Shown one piece after another: positions 7,854 through 15,340 of a DNA stretch of 41,685 nt. Source of the stretch: Clostridia bacterium (GTDB lineage Bacteria; Bacillota; Clostridia; Christensenellales; QALW01); assembly GCA_017502165.1 (NCBI GenBank), contig JAFVVO010000041.1, positions 1 through 41,685 of the forward strand, given 5' to 3'. How positions within the stretch are numbered: the first letter of the stretch is position 1; each line of letters begins with the position of its first letter. The notes below the pieces were generated by a model. It saw only the letters and a list, made by a program, of their open reading frames with translations, was not told where the DNA came from and searched no databases. The position numbers were made by a program, and so were the translations under genes.

Positions 7854-8762
7854 ATGGACGCATACGTTTTAGAAAAGGTTGAAGAGAAAATTCGGGGGCG
7901 GAATCTTCGCGCCAGGCAGAATCTTAACGAAAGAAAAAAGGCTCTGTTTTCTTCTCATCCCGAGCTGAAGGCTCTTGAAGACAGTAAGCGCCTGATTATT
8001 TGCGATCCGAGAATCAATAAAGACGAAAAAACCGCAAAAATAAATGAAATAGACAAAAAAATCAACGCTTACTTATCCGAGCGTAATATTGTTATGCCCG
8101 AAATTAAGTATTTCTGCCCCATTTGCTCCGATACGGGATACGTTACTAAAAACGGCACCGTAGAGAGATGCTCCTGCTTTACAAAGCTTATTATCAAAGA
8201 ATCCAATACTGACGATTCCGCCATCGAAAACCAGAATTTTGATAATTTTGACGAAAATATCTTTGCTCCTGAAATCAGGCAGGATATTATAAAAATTCGC
8301 GATTACTGCAAAAAATATACCGAAAGCTTTCCCAATGTTAAGCGCCCCAACACCGTTTTATGCGGAAACACGGGTACCGGTAAAACCTTCTTGCTTTCCT
8401 GCATCTATCACGAATTGAAGAAAAAGGGTCATAGCGTTATCTTTATTACTGCAGGAAAGCTCTTTGATATTCTTCGCAAATATGCCTTTAACAAAATCAA
8501 CGATATTGACGTGCTTATTTCCGCCGATATGCTTATTATTGACGATATGGGTACGGAACCCGTATTTAATAATATTACTCTTGAATACACTTTTATGCTT
8601 ATTAACGAGCGTGTACGCAACAATAAGCCCATCTGTATTTCAACAAACCTCACTCCCGACGAAATTAAAGCGAGATACACCGAGCGTATTGCATCACGTA
8701 TTTTAGATAAAAATACCACCTACATTCTGCCCCTTAAGGGTGAAGACTTAAGGTTAAAATAA
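7854..8762 (+). CDS. dnaI: DnaI/DnaC-type helicase loader ATPase
   Basis: 302 residues. A helical N-terminal region (1-85) is followed by a zinc cluster, CPICSDTGYV with CSC (about 86-108), the arrangement of DnaI. The AAA+ core has Walker A GNTGTGKT (about 168), Walker B MLIIDDMGTE (about 223), sensor 1 ISTNL and an arginine-finger region ERIASRIL. Known role: loads the replicative helicase DnaB onto origin or restart sites. It directly follows the DnaD-like gene and has a GGAGG site. The symbol is by family; this lineage often annotates it dnaC. Confidence 0.88.
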   Translation: MDAYVLEKVEEKIRGRNLRARQNLNERKKALFSSHPELKALEDSKRLIICDPRINKDEKTAKINEIDKKINAYLSERNIVMPEIKYFCPICSDTGYVTKNGTVERCSCFTKLIIKESNTDDSAIENQNFDNFDENIFAPEIRQDIIKIRDYCKKYTESFPNVKRPNTVLCGNTGTGKTFLLSCIYHELKKKGHSVIFITAGKLFDILRKYAFNKINDIDVLISADMLIIDDMGTEPVFNNITLEYTFMLINERVRNNKPICISTNLTPDEIKARYTERIASRILDKNTTYILPLKGEDLRLK

Positions 8763-8763
8763 T

Positions 8764-10086
8764 ATGCTGAGCCTTGTTAAAAACTGCATTGAAAAGCATT
8801 CTCTTCTAACTGACGGACAAACCGTTGTCGTTGGGTTTTCGGGCGGTGCCGATTCGGCATTTCTGCTCTACGCCCTGAAAGAGCTTGGCTATTGCCCCGT
8901 AGCCGTTCACGTTGAGCACGGCATTCGGGGTTCTGAAGCCCAAAGGGACGCTTTATTTGCAGAACGCTTTTGTTCAAAACTAAATATAGAATTTTATGTT
9001 GAGCACGTAAACGTGCCTGAAATGGCAAAGGAAAGAAAATGCTCTGTTGAAACCTGCGCAAGAAACGCAAGATATGAGGTTTTATTTTCCTACGCAAAGC
9101 GTTTTAACGCTCCCGTAGCCGTTGCCCACAACAAAAATGACCAGGCAGAAACGGTTTTAATGCACCTTTTCCGCGGCAGCGGTCTTCAGGGCTTGTGCGG
9201 TATGGAATATTCCTCAAAGGGCGTTATTCGTCCCATTTTAGACCTTTCAAGGCAAGAAATCGAAGAATTTAACCGCAAAAACGGAATTGAGTACGTTACC
9301 GATTCAACCAATCTTGTTCCCGACTATTCAAGAAATAAGCTGCGTCTTGAGATTGTTCCGCAAATTTTGGATTTTAACGAAAACGCCTTATCCTCTATCA
9401 CATCCTGCGCTTCAATTTTGCAGGAATATAACAGATTTATTAAAGAGCAAACGGAAAAACTCTTCTGTAAGCTCGCAACAGTTGAAGACGGCGAATGTAC
9501 CCTTGAAATTTACGATTCTGAGAATATCATATTCACCGAACTCGTTAAAAAGGCAATCGAAGCGGTCAAAGGTGACTTGGTTGACGTTGAGAAGGTTCAT
9601 ATCGACAGCGTTTCAGCTCTTAAAGACAAGCAGTCGGGAAAAGAGCTGCATCTTCCCCACTCAATCCGTGTTAAACGGGTTTACAACACTCTTATTTTTA
9701 CAAAAGAAACCGATGTTTTTTCCGCCCAATACGAATTTTTGCCCGAAAAGGAATATTCGTGGGACGGTAAAAAGGTTTACTCCTTTTTTGAGACGGAAAT
9801 GAGTAAGGAAGAAAACAGTGAAGTTTTGGATTTTTCAACGCTTCCCGAAGGTCTTACGCTTCGCACAAGGAAAAGCGGTGACTTTATTTATCCCCTTGGC
9901 ACAAAAGGAAAATGCACCTTAAAAAAGTACTTTATTGACAAAAAAATTCCCGTTTCCGTTCGCAATAAAATCCCTTTGCTTGCTAAGGACAATGAAATTT
10001 ATGCAGTTTTAGGCTACACGGTAAGCGAAAAAGTAAAAATCAGCGACAAAACAACGTCTTTTTTGAAAATTAAACTGTCTGATTAA
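8764..10086 (+). CDS. tilS: tRNA(Ile)-lysidine synthase TilS
   Basis: 440 residues, typical length. The PP-loop ATP motif GFSGGADSAFL is near residue 24. HNKNDQAETVLMHLFRGSGLQGL (a stretch starting about residue 121) and the following tRNA-contact region are hallmark TilS. TilS_C-like sequence closes the protein (LRTRKSGDFIYPLG, then KKYFIDKKIPVSVRNKIPLL). It converts C34 of tRNA-Ile(CAU) to lysidine and is normally essential. It starts 1 base after the dnaI stop and is followed by ftsH, the same order seen in many Bacillota. Confidence 0.95.
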   Translation: MLSLVKNCIEKHSLLTDGQTVVVGFSGGADSAFLLYALKELGYCPVAVHVEHGIRGSEAQRDALFAERFCSKLNIEFYVEHVNVPEMAKERKCSVETCARNARYEVLFSYAKRFNAPVAVAHNKNDQAETVLMHLFRGSGLQGLCGMEYSSKGVIRPILDLSRQEIEEFNRKNGIEYVTDSTNLVPDYSRNKLRLEIVPQILDFNENALSSITSCASILQEYNRFIKEQTEKLFCKLATVEDGECTLEIYDSENIIFTELVKKAIEAVKGDLVDVEKVHIDSVSALKDKQSGKELHLPHSIRVKRVYNTLIFTKETDVFSAQYEFLPEKEYSWDGKKVYSFFETEMSKEENSEVLDFSTLPEGLTLRTRKSGDFIYPLGTKGKCTLKKYFIDKKIPVSVRNKIPLLAKDNEIYAVLGYTVSEKVKISDKTTSFLKIKLSD

Positions 10087-10220
10087 CAATATTTGATTGT
10101 TTTTTAATTATTTTTCTGCAGATAATAAGGGCAAGCTTGCATAAATATTTTCCTTTTATCTGTAAAAACAACATTATTTTTCAATTAGCAATATTACACC
10201 GATGTTTCACAGATATTTCA

Positions 10221-10249
10221 TTGTAAAAAAAGCATTTTGATGTTATAAT
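10221..10249 (+). promoter_or_regulatory. ftsH: Sigma-A promoter of ftsH
   Basis: TTGTAA (10221-10226), 17 bases, TATAAT (10244-10249) with TGT directly before the -10 (extended -10). The leader to the ATG is about 40 bases and carries a GAAAGGA ribosome site. Confidence 0.75.
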
Positions 10250-10295
10250 ATCAAAAGTTAATTGTTTAAGTAAAATTTCTCGAAAGGATATCTAA

Positions 10296-12218
10296 ATGAA
10301 AAAGAAAATATTTCCTATTTTAGCGTACGTAGCGCTTATTGCCGTGGTGGTTTTTATTGCCTTTGGCGGCATTTCGGATAAATCACTTAAAAATCAAGAG
10401 ATTTCTTCCTCTGAATTTTCAAATATGCTTGCGGAAGGTAAGTTTTCTTACGTTTTAATCGTAAACAATTCTACCGCGTACTGCGTTTCCAAGGATAACC
10501 AAAACGGTGTAAAGCTTGACGCGGAGCTTGAAAAGCTTACCCAAGAGGTAATGAAGAAATACGATTTTAAGGCAAATATTACCTATACCGAGGAATTTGA
10601 TAAGCAGCTTACCGCCGCAAAGGCTAAGGACCCTGCCTTCAGATTTGACAGTAAAACCGTGTCTCCCCCTTGGTACCTTGAGTTCTTACCCTATATTTTC
10701 CTGCTTATAATAACGATTGTTATTATGTATTTTATCTATTCTCAGGCAGCAGGCAACGGTAAAGCAATGCAGTTCGGCAAATCCACCGCAAAGCTTTACG
10801 AGGATTCCGATAAAAAGGTCACCTTTAATGACGTTGCAGGCGCTGACGAGGAAAAGGAAGAGCTTGAGGAAATCGTAGGCTTCCTTAAAAAGCCCGATAA
10901 ATACACTAAAATGGGCGCTAAGATCCCCCGCGGTGTGCTCCTTGTAGGCCCTCCCGGAACAGGTAAAACCTTGCTTGCAAAGTCTGTTGCAGGTGAAGCG
11001 GGCGTTCCCTTCTTCTCAATTACCGGCTCTGATTTCGTTGAGCTTTACGTAGGTATCGGTGCCGCAAGAGTTCGTGACTTATTTAATAATGCAAAGAGAA
11101 ATGCTCCCTGCATTATCTTTATTGACGAAATTGATGCCGTTGGCCGCAGACGTGGTGCCGGTATTGGCGGCGGACACGACGAAAGAGAGCAGACACTTAA
11201 CCAGTTGCTTGTAGAAATGGACGGCTTTTCGGGAAATGAAGGCGTTATCATTATGGCGGCAACAAACCGTGCTGATATTTTAGACCCTGCACTTCTCCGT
11301 TCGGGAAGATTTGACAGACAGATTCACGTTCTTCCTCCCGACACAAAAGGCAGAGAAGAAATTTTCAAAATTCACTCAAGAAACAAGAAGCTTGCCTCCG
11401 ACGTTTCTGCTCACGAGGTTGCCCTTTTAACAACGGGCTTTGTAGGCGCAGATATTCAGAATCTTTGCAATGAGGCGGCTCTTTTAGCAGTTCGTCGCAA
11501 CAAGGATGAGATTTCAATGCAGGAAATTCTCGATTCAATTACCCGTGTAATGTTAGGCCCTGAAAAGCGTTCTCACAAAACTCAGCCTAAGGAAAAGAAA
11601 CTTGTTGCTTATCACGAGGCAGGCCACGCAATAGTGGCAAGAAGCCTTGAGCATTGCGACCCCGTTACCGAGGTATCAATCATTCCCCGAGGCGGTGCAG
11701 GAGGCTACACTCTCACCCGTCCCAATGACGAATCCGACACCTATTCAAGAAAATATATTCTTGACAGAATTACTATGATTTTCGGCGGTCGCGCTGCTGA
11801 AAAATTAGTTTTAGGTGACGTTTCTACCGGCGCATCAGGTGATATTAAGCACGCCACTGAGCTTGCCAAGGGCTACGTTACCAAGTACGGTATGTTTGAC
11901 GAAATCGGCCCCATCTATCTTGGCGACGCAAGCGGTGAAGAGGTTTTCCTTGGCAGAGATTTCTCCGCAGGAAAGGCTTACTCTGAAGAATTTGCGTCAA
12001 AAATTGACACGGCTATTCATAAAATAATTCATGAGGCTGACGTTAAAGCTCTTGAGATTCTTCGTTCTAAAGAGCAGATTCTCCACAATCTTGCGGAGGT
12101 TCTTCTTGAAAAAGAAAAAATCACCGGCGAACAGTTTGAGGAGATTTATCTCGGCAAAACTCTTGCTGATTACAAAGCTCAGGACAACGCGCAAAATCCT
12201 GCTGAAGCAAACGAATAA
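10296..12218 (+). CDS. ftsH: ATP-dependent zinc metalloprotease FtsH
   Basis: 640 residues. Membrane helix about 5-25, a small external domain, second helix about 128-150, then an AAA+ module with Walker A GPPGTGKT (218-225), Walker [16 protein letters not shown] region ending [10 protein letters not shown], and the protease domain with HEAGH (440-444). The aspartate ligand lies in the [13 protein letters not shown] region. It degrades membrane and some soluble regulatory proteins as a membrane-bound hexamer. The pore loop reads ELYVGIG, where many family members have EMFVGVG; an aromatic is retained. The gene has its own promoter and follows tilS. Confidence 0.97.
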   Translation: MKKKIFPILAYVALIAVVVFIAFGGISDKSLKNQEISSSEFSNMLAEGKFSYVLIVNNSTAYCVSKDNQNGVKLDAELEKLTQEVMKKYDFKANITYTEEFDKQLTAAKAKDPAFRFDSKTVSPPWYLEFLPYIFLLIITIVIMYFIYSQAAGNGKAMQFGKSTAKLYEDSDKKVTFNDVAGADEEKEELEEIVGFLKKPDKYTKMGAKIPRGVLLVGPPGTGKTLLAKSVAGEAGVPFFSITGSDFVELYVGIGAARVRDLFNNAKRNAPCIIFIDEIDAVGRRRGAGIGGGHDEREQTLNQLLVEMDGFSGNEGVIIMAATNRADILDPALLRSGRFDRQIHVLPPDTKGREEIFKIHSRNKKLASDVSAHEVALLTTGFVGADIQNLCNEAALLAVRRNKDEISMQEILDSITRVMLGPEKRSHKTQPKEKKLVAYHEAGHAIVARSLEHCDPVTEVSIIPRGGAGGYTLTRPNDESDTYSRKYILDRITMIFGGRAAEKLVLGDVSTGASGDIKHATELAKGYVTKYGMFDEIGPIYLGDASGEEVFLGRDFSAGKAYSEEFASKIDTAIHKIIHEADVKALEILRSKEQILHNLAEVLLEKEKITGEQFEEIYLGKTLADYKAQDNAQNPAEANE

Positions 12219-12225
12219 AGTTAAA

Positions 12226-12251
12226 AAGGGAGAGGCTTTTGCCTTTCCCTT
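12226..12251 (+). other. Stable hairpin after ftsH without U-tract
   Basis: An 11-bp stem (12226-12236 with 12241-12251, one G-U pair) closes on a TTTT loop directly after ftsH. The following bases are AAAAAATTTG, not a U-run, so it is unlikely to terminate on the plus strand. The 5' arm holds the only Shine-Dalgarno-like sequence (GGGAGAGG) near the next ORF. It may stabilise the ftsH mRNA 3' end or control the next gene. Confidence 0.6.
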
Positions 12252-12264
12252 AAAAAATTTGATT

Positions 12265-12771
12265 ATGAGTAAAGTTAGTAAAAATAAAAAAGTAAATTCT
12301 TCTAAAAAAGGCTCCAAGGCAGGCAAAAAACGTCTGCCATTATTCCCTGTTTTGTTTTTTACCGTTCCCTTTGTTCTGTTTTTGCTCTTTTCTTTAACGC
12401 GTTACGCCTATACTGATAAATTTAATTACGGAAATAATTTTATCTATTTTTTTGAGGCAATAAAAAACTATAAAGAATTTTTGTTTCCCTCCGTTATCTT
12501 CTTAACCGTGGGACTTGGTATTGTTTTATTAAACAAGCTGTTTGCTAAAAAGACAAGCGCGATAATCTGGATAATTCTTTCCTGCTTGGGTATCACTATT
12601 ATTTTATTAGGTAGCAGGATACTATTTATAACAGTAAATCAAATCTCACTAATTGAAAATTTTTCCTTTATTTTTAACGGGATAACCGAGTACACCTTCT
12701 TGTTTTCCCTTGAAATTACCCTTTTAATTGAGTCGATTTTAGAATATTTTGATAAATTTCTCAACAAATAG
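12265..12771 (+). CDS. Hypothetical four-helix membrane protein
   Basis: 168 residues. A very basic N-terminus (MSKVSKNKKVNSSKKGSKAG) is followed by about four hydrophobic segments (near residues 27-47, 73-95, 99-123 and 135-160). I do not recognise the family. The start is uncertain: no ribosome site lies in the usual window before the ATG, and an extension upstream would overlap ftsH in another frame. It ends one base before the SRP RNA promoter. Confidence 0.6.
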   Translation: MSKVSKNKKVNSSKKGSKAGKKRLPLFPVLFFTVPFVLFLLFSLTRYAYTDKFNYGNNFIYFFEAIKNYKEFLFPSVIFLTVGLGIVLLNKLFAKKTSAIIWIILSCLGITIILLGSRILFITVNQISLIENFSFIFNGITEYTFLFSLEITLLIESILEYFDKFLNK

Positions 12772-12800
12772 TTGCTAAAAATGAAAAAGAATGGTATCAT
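12772..12800 (+). promoter_or_regulatory. ffs: Promoter of SRP RNA gene
   Basis: TTGCTA (12772-12777), 17 bases, TATCAT (12795-12800), with TGG directly before the -10 (extended -10). The transcript would begin at about 12807-12811, where the RNA's terminal helix starts. Confidence 0.7.
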
Positions 12801-12810
12801 AATTAAGTAA

Positions 12811-12941
12811 GTTGCTTGTAAACTTGCATTGGATTCTGCGCAATGGACTGCTGTGAACCATGTCAGGGTCGGAAGGCAGCAGCATTAAGCAGATTTGTTC
12901 ATGTGCCGCAGCCTCGTCTAATGCAAGTTTACAGGCAATTT
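12811..12941 (+). ncRNA. ffs: Signal recognition particle RNA (small bacterial type)
   Basis: The universally conserved apical part is present: GTCAGG, the GGAA tetraloop and GGCAGCAGCATTAAGC (12862-12890). The ends pair: 12812-12830 with 12920-12938, containing TTGTAAACTTGCATT against AATGCAAGTTTACA. The size, about 130 nt, suits the small Clostridial form without an Alu domain. It binds Ffh for cotranslational membrane targeting. The terminal helix runs into TTTTT (about 12939-12943), which may serve as terminator. The ends are approximate. Confidence 0.93.
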
Positions 12942-12963
12942 TTAATTTGTGAAGGAAAAGATT

Positions 12964-13902
12964 ATGAAAAAGTTAAACAAACAAAAGAAGCTGGCATTAT
13001 TAGCTTCGGCAATCGTCATTATAATTTTTGCCGCAGTTAGTGTTTTTGTGGGTATCCCCCTCGTTAAGTACGTGTCTGAGCCTGAGCAATTCCGCCTATT
13101 AGTAGATTCCTGGGGAATTTTCGGTGCTCTTGCCTACGTTGTAATTTTGATTTTCCAAATTATTTTTGCTTTTATTCCGGGCGAGCCCTTTGAAATTCTT
13201 GCAGGCTATGCCTTCGGTGCAGTTGAAGGCACTCTTTTATGCTTACTCGGTTCATGCATCGGTAGCGCCATAGTCTTTTCTTTAACAAGGAAATTCGGTA
13301 TTAAATTCGTTGAAATTTTCTTCTCGGCAGACAAAATCAAATCGGTAAAATTTTTGCACGACAAAAAGAAAATTCATTTTCTTATTTTTATTATTTTCTT
13401 TATTCCCGGCACGCCTAAGGACCTGCTTTCCTATGTTGCAGGCTTAACTCCTATCGGATTCTGGCAGTATCTTGTGCTTTCCACAGCAGCAAAAATCCCC
13501 TCTATTATTACTTCAACCATCGGCGGAAGCTTTATGGGTGACCAGCAATATAATTTCGCTGTTATAACCTTCATTATTACGGGTGCAATAAGTGCTGTCG
13601 GACTGTTAATATATAACCGTATCAGTGGCAGAAAAGAAAAGAACGTTGAAAATTTGTTAAACAAAACTGTTATGGTAATCGTTAATAAGCCCTTGGGAAG
13701 CGAAATGGAAAACGGTAAGCTCTACGGCACAAATTACGGCTTTTTAGACGGTGTTTTAACTGCAGACGGAGAATTTCAGGAGGCTTACGTTTTAGGCGTA
13801 AACGAGCCCGTAAAACGCTTTAAGGGAAAGGTTATTGCGGTTTTATCCGCCGAAAACGCGCCGTGCAGAGTTGTAGTTGCCCCCAAAAGGTGTTACATTT
13901 AA
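12964..13902 (+). CDS. TVP38/TMEM64 membrane protein fused to pyrophosphatase-like domain
   Basis: 312 residues as read. Residues 1-225 are a TVP38/DedA-superfamily membrane protein with about six hydrophobic segments, including FIPGEPFEILAGYAFG and the FIPGTPKDLLSYVAGLTP re-entrant motif. Residues 233-312 match the small inorganic-pyrophosphatase-like proteins of Bacillota: VMVIVNKPLGSEM, TNYGFLDGV, DGEFQEAYVLGVNEPV, GKVIAVL, VVVAP. The usual DGxxxDAY is DGEFQEAY, so one acidic ligand differs in kind and activity is doubtful. The frame ends early; the family's last part continues in the next frame (13889-13978). I chose the ATG at 12964 (AAGGA site) over a GTG at 12949. Confidence 0.82.
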   Translation: MKKLNKQKKLALLASAIVIIIFAAVSVFVGIPLVKYVSEPEQFRLLVDSWGIFGALAYVVILIFQIIFAFIPGEPFEILAGYAFGAVEGTLLCLLGSCIGSAIVFSLTRKFGIKFVEIFFSADKIKSVKFLHDKKKIHFLIFIIFFIPGTPKDLLSYVAGLTPIGFWQYLVLSTAAKIPSIITSTIGGSFMGDQQYNFAVITFIITGAISAVGLLIYNRISGRKEKNVENLLNKTVMVIVNKPLGSEMENGKLYGTNYGFLDGVLTADGEFQEAYVLGVNEPVKRFKGKVIAVLSAENAPCRVVVAPKRCYI

Positions 13903-13978
13903 CGCCTCTGAGATAACGGAGAAAACGAATTATCTTGAAAAGAATTTGACAAATTCACAAATACAAAAACAAATTTAA
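13889..13978 (+). pseudogene. Out-of-frame C-terminus of the pyrophosphatase-like domain
   Basis: After AAA at 13885-13887, skipping one A (the AAAA run 13885-13888) opens a frame that adds 29 residues before TAA at 13976. They begin GVTFNASEITEKTNYLEKN and continue the preceding VVVAPK exactly as related domains do (VVAPxGxxFTxEEI..., from memory). The zero frame instead ends RCYI. The cause is a single-base insertion, a sequencing error, or recoding. Confidence 0.75.
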
Positions 13979-13983
13979 AAAAT

Positions 13984-14014
13984 AAAGATATGGCTCAAAA
14001 CCATATCTTTTTTT
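13984..14014. terminator. Terminator between convergent genes
   Basis: A 10-bp stem AAAGATATGG (13984-13993) with CCATATCTTT (14001-14010), loop CTCAAAA, is followed by seven T. It ends the TVP38-fusion transcript; the A-rich left flank would also allow termination of the minus-strand ybaK transcript. Confidence 0.9.
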
Positions 14015-14028
14015 GTTGCAATTTATAT

Positions 14029-14508
14029 TTAATTTGAAGCTGTAAAGCTTTCTTTTGCCTCTGCGCAGGTAAATTTAAGCAGATCCTCCGTTTTAAGCTT
14101 TATAGCCACTCCTCTGGCACCGGCAGAAATATAGATTTCATCTTCAGATAAAACCTTATTATCAAAAAAAGTGGAAAATTTCTTTTTCATACCTATGGGA
14201 GAGCAAGCACCGCGCATATACCCCACTGTTTTTAATAAATCGGAAACGTGAAGCATCTCAACGCTTTTACTTTTCGTTACGTTCGCCGCTTTTTTAAGAT
14301 CCAATTCATCTTCAACAGATAAGCAAAAAACAAAAATCTGATTTTTATTATCCTTAACCGCAAGCGTTTTATAGAAAATTCTGTGCGGAACGGATAAAAA
14401 ATCTGCCGCGTGCGTGCCGGATAAATCATTTTCGTCAAATTCATATTCAAAACCTTGATAATTTATTTTTGCCTTATCAAGCAACCGCATAACGTTAGTT
14501 TTGGTCAT
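14029..14508 (-). CDS. ybaK: YbaK/EbsC-family aminoacyl-tRNA deacylase
   Basis: 159 residues, the normal YbaK length. It shows the family's H-rich start (TKTNVMRLLDKAKINYQ), RIFYKTLAVKD with the key Lys, AANVTKSKSVEMLH, the GYMRGACSPIGMKKKFSTF substrate-pocket motif and ISAGARGVAIKL. Known role: hydrolyses Cys-tRNA(Pro) and related mischarged tRNAs. I chose the ATG at 14508, which has GAGGA before it, rather than the ATG six residues upstream. An 18-base gap separates it from a 23-codon ORF upstream, both under the promoter at 14629-14657. Confidence 0.93.
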   Translation of the reverse strand: MTKTNVMRLLDKAKINYQGFEYEFDENDLSGTHAADFLSVPHRIFYKTLAVKDNKNQIFVFCLSVEDELDLKKAANVTKSKSVEMLHVSDLLKTVGYMRGACSPIGMKKKFSTFFDNKVLSEDEIYISAGARGVAIKLKTEDLLKFTCAEAKESFTASN

Positions 14509-14526
14509 TTTCGTCCTCAAAAACAA

Positions 14527-14598
14527 TTATTCTGCATAAACGGTAATGATACCGATTGAAGCACATAATAAAATACAAACGATCAATAAAAGATTCAT
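14527..14598 (-). CDS. 23-residue hydrophobic peptide ORF upstream of ybaK
   Basis: A 24-codon ORF (ATG to TAA) starts 7 bases after a GGGAG ribosome site (14606-14610). The product is almost wholly hydrophobic: MNLLLIVCILLCASIG, then IITVYAE, so one membrane helix with a short polar end. It lies between a strong promoter and ybaK, 18 bases before ybaK. It could be a small membrane protein or a leader ORF affecting ybaK translation. It has no recognisable family. Confidence 0.6.
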   Translation of the reverse strand: MNLLLIVCILLCASIGIITVYAE

Positions 14599-14628
14599 AA
14601 TTTTTCTCCCAAAGAATTCTTTAACGAT

Positions 14629-14657
14629 ATTTTACCGCCCGTGCTTTTAATTGTCAA
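14629..14657 (-). promoter_or_regulatory. Sigma-A promoter of the small ORF and ybaK
   Basis: On the minus strand, consensus TTGACA (14652-14657), 17 bases, TAAAAT (14629-14634). The start point would be about 30 bases before the 23-codon ORF. Confidence 0.8.
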
Positions 14658-14674
14658 CCGAAACAACAGAAATC

Positions 14675-14703
14675 TTGACTTTACGGTAATTATATTATAT
14701 AAT
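14675..14703 (+). promoter_or_regulatory. Sigma-A promoter of the 14726-16907 operon
   Basis: TTGACT (14675-14680), 17 bases, TATAAT (14698-14703). It is divergent from the ybaK promoter; the two -35 boxes are 17 bases apart (14658-14674), so a shared regulator is possible. GGAGG follows before the ATG. Confidence 0.85.
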
Positions 14704-14725
14704 AATAAATAGTCTGGAGGTCCGT

Positions 14726-15328
14726 ATGAAATTAAAGATTTTTATTCTGTCACTTTTATCGTTAATAACATCAGTTTGCACGTATTTCGTGCTTATAAAC
14801 TATAATTTGGTTTATTTCTATTTTAAGGAATATTCCATCGCTGCATTCGTCGTTTTTCCCCTGATTACTGCGGCAATAGTGGTTTTTACGGGTGCTTTGA
14901 TTTTCAAAAACAATAAAATGATTTATCTCGTTCCCGCAACTATAGGAATCGTTGGGTGCTTACTGGCATTCGTGCTTTCTAACGACGGCTCAAATGCAAA
15001 GATTGAAAGTGATTTCTTAAAAAATGAGGACCATTTCCATCAAGCGCTTGTGCTTGTTGAGGAGGTTTCACCCTCCGATAAAACCGTGGAAATCGACGTA
15101 CCTGAATTAAAATGGGTGCTTCCTGAATCAAAAGCAATGGTTGTCAGCGTTGGGAACGGCAAAAAGGCGTATTTCTTTATTGCCTCCGATTTATCCGATC
15201 GCTATGAAGGTTACGTTTACGCGCCAAGCGGAACGCCTATTGAGTGGGACGATTACGGTTATTTTTATCCCGAAGAAGGCTCTCTTGATTTAGACGGTGC
15301 CTGGTTCTATATGTCTTTATTAAAATAA
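14726..15328 (+). CDS. Hypothetical membrane protein with C-terminal beta-rich domain
   Basis: 200 residues. Three membrane helices (about 4-26, 35-60 and 65-86) are followed by a soluble domain (about 90-200) rich in acidic and aromatic residues, ending GSLDLDGAWFYMSLLK. With the basic N-terminus inside, three helices would place the soluble domain outside. I do not recognise it. It is the first gene of a three-gene operon with a ThyX-like protein and a lipid-linked glycosyltransferase, and has a GGAGG site. Confidence 0.7.
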   Translation: MKLKIFILSLLSLITSVCTYFVLINYNLVYFYFKEYSIAAFVVFPLITAAIVVFTGALIFKNNKMIYLVPATIGIVGCLLAFVLSNDGSNAKIESDFLKNEDHFHQALVLVEEVSPSDKTVEIDVPELKWVLPESKAMVVSVGNGKKAYFFIASDLSDRYEGYVYAPSGTPIEWDDYGYFYPEEGSLDLDGAWFYMSLLK

Positions 15329-15340
15329 AGGAGTATACTT

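Noticed and set aside
12031-12264. Upstream extension of the membrane ORF inside ftsH
   Set aside because: It would overlap the ftsH C-terminus in another frame and is Lys/Arg/Leu-rich shadow sequence; the in-frame ATG at 12265 fits the protein better.
13881-13890. Classical -1 programmed slip at CCCCCAAAAGG
   Set aside because: Restoring the family frame needs +1 (skip one base), not -1, and I see no stimulatory stem; an indel is simpler.
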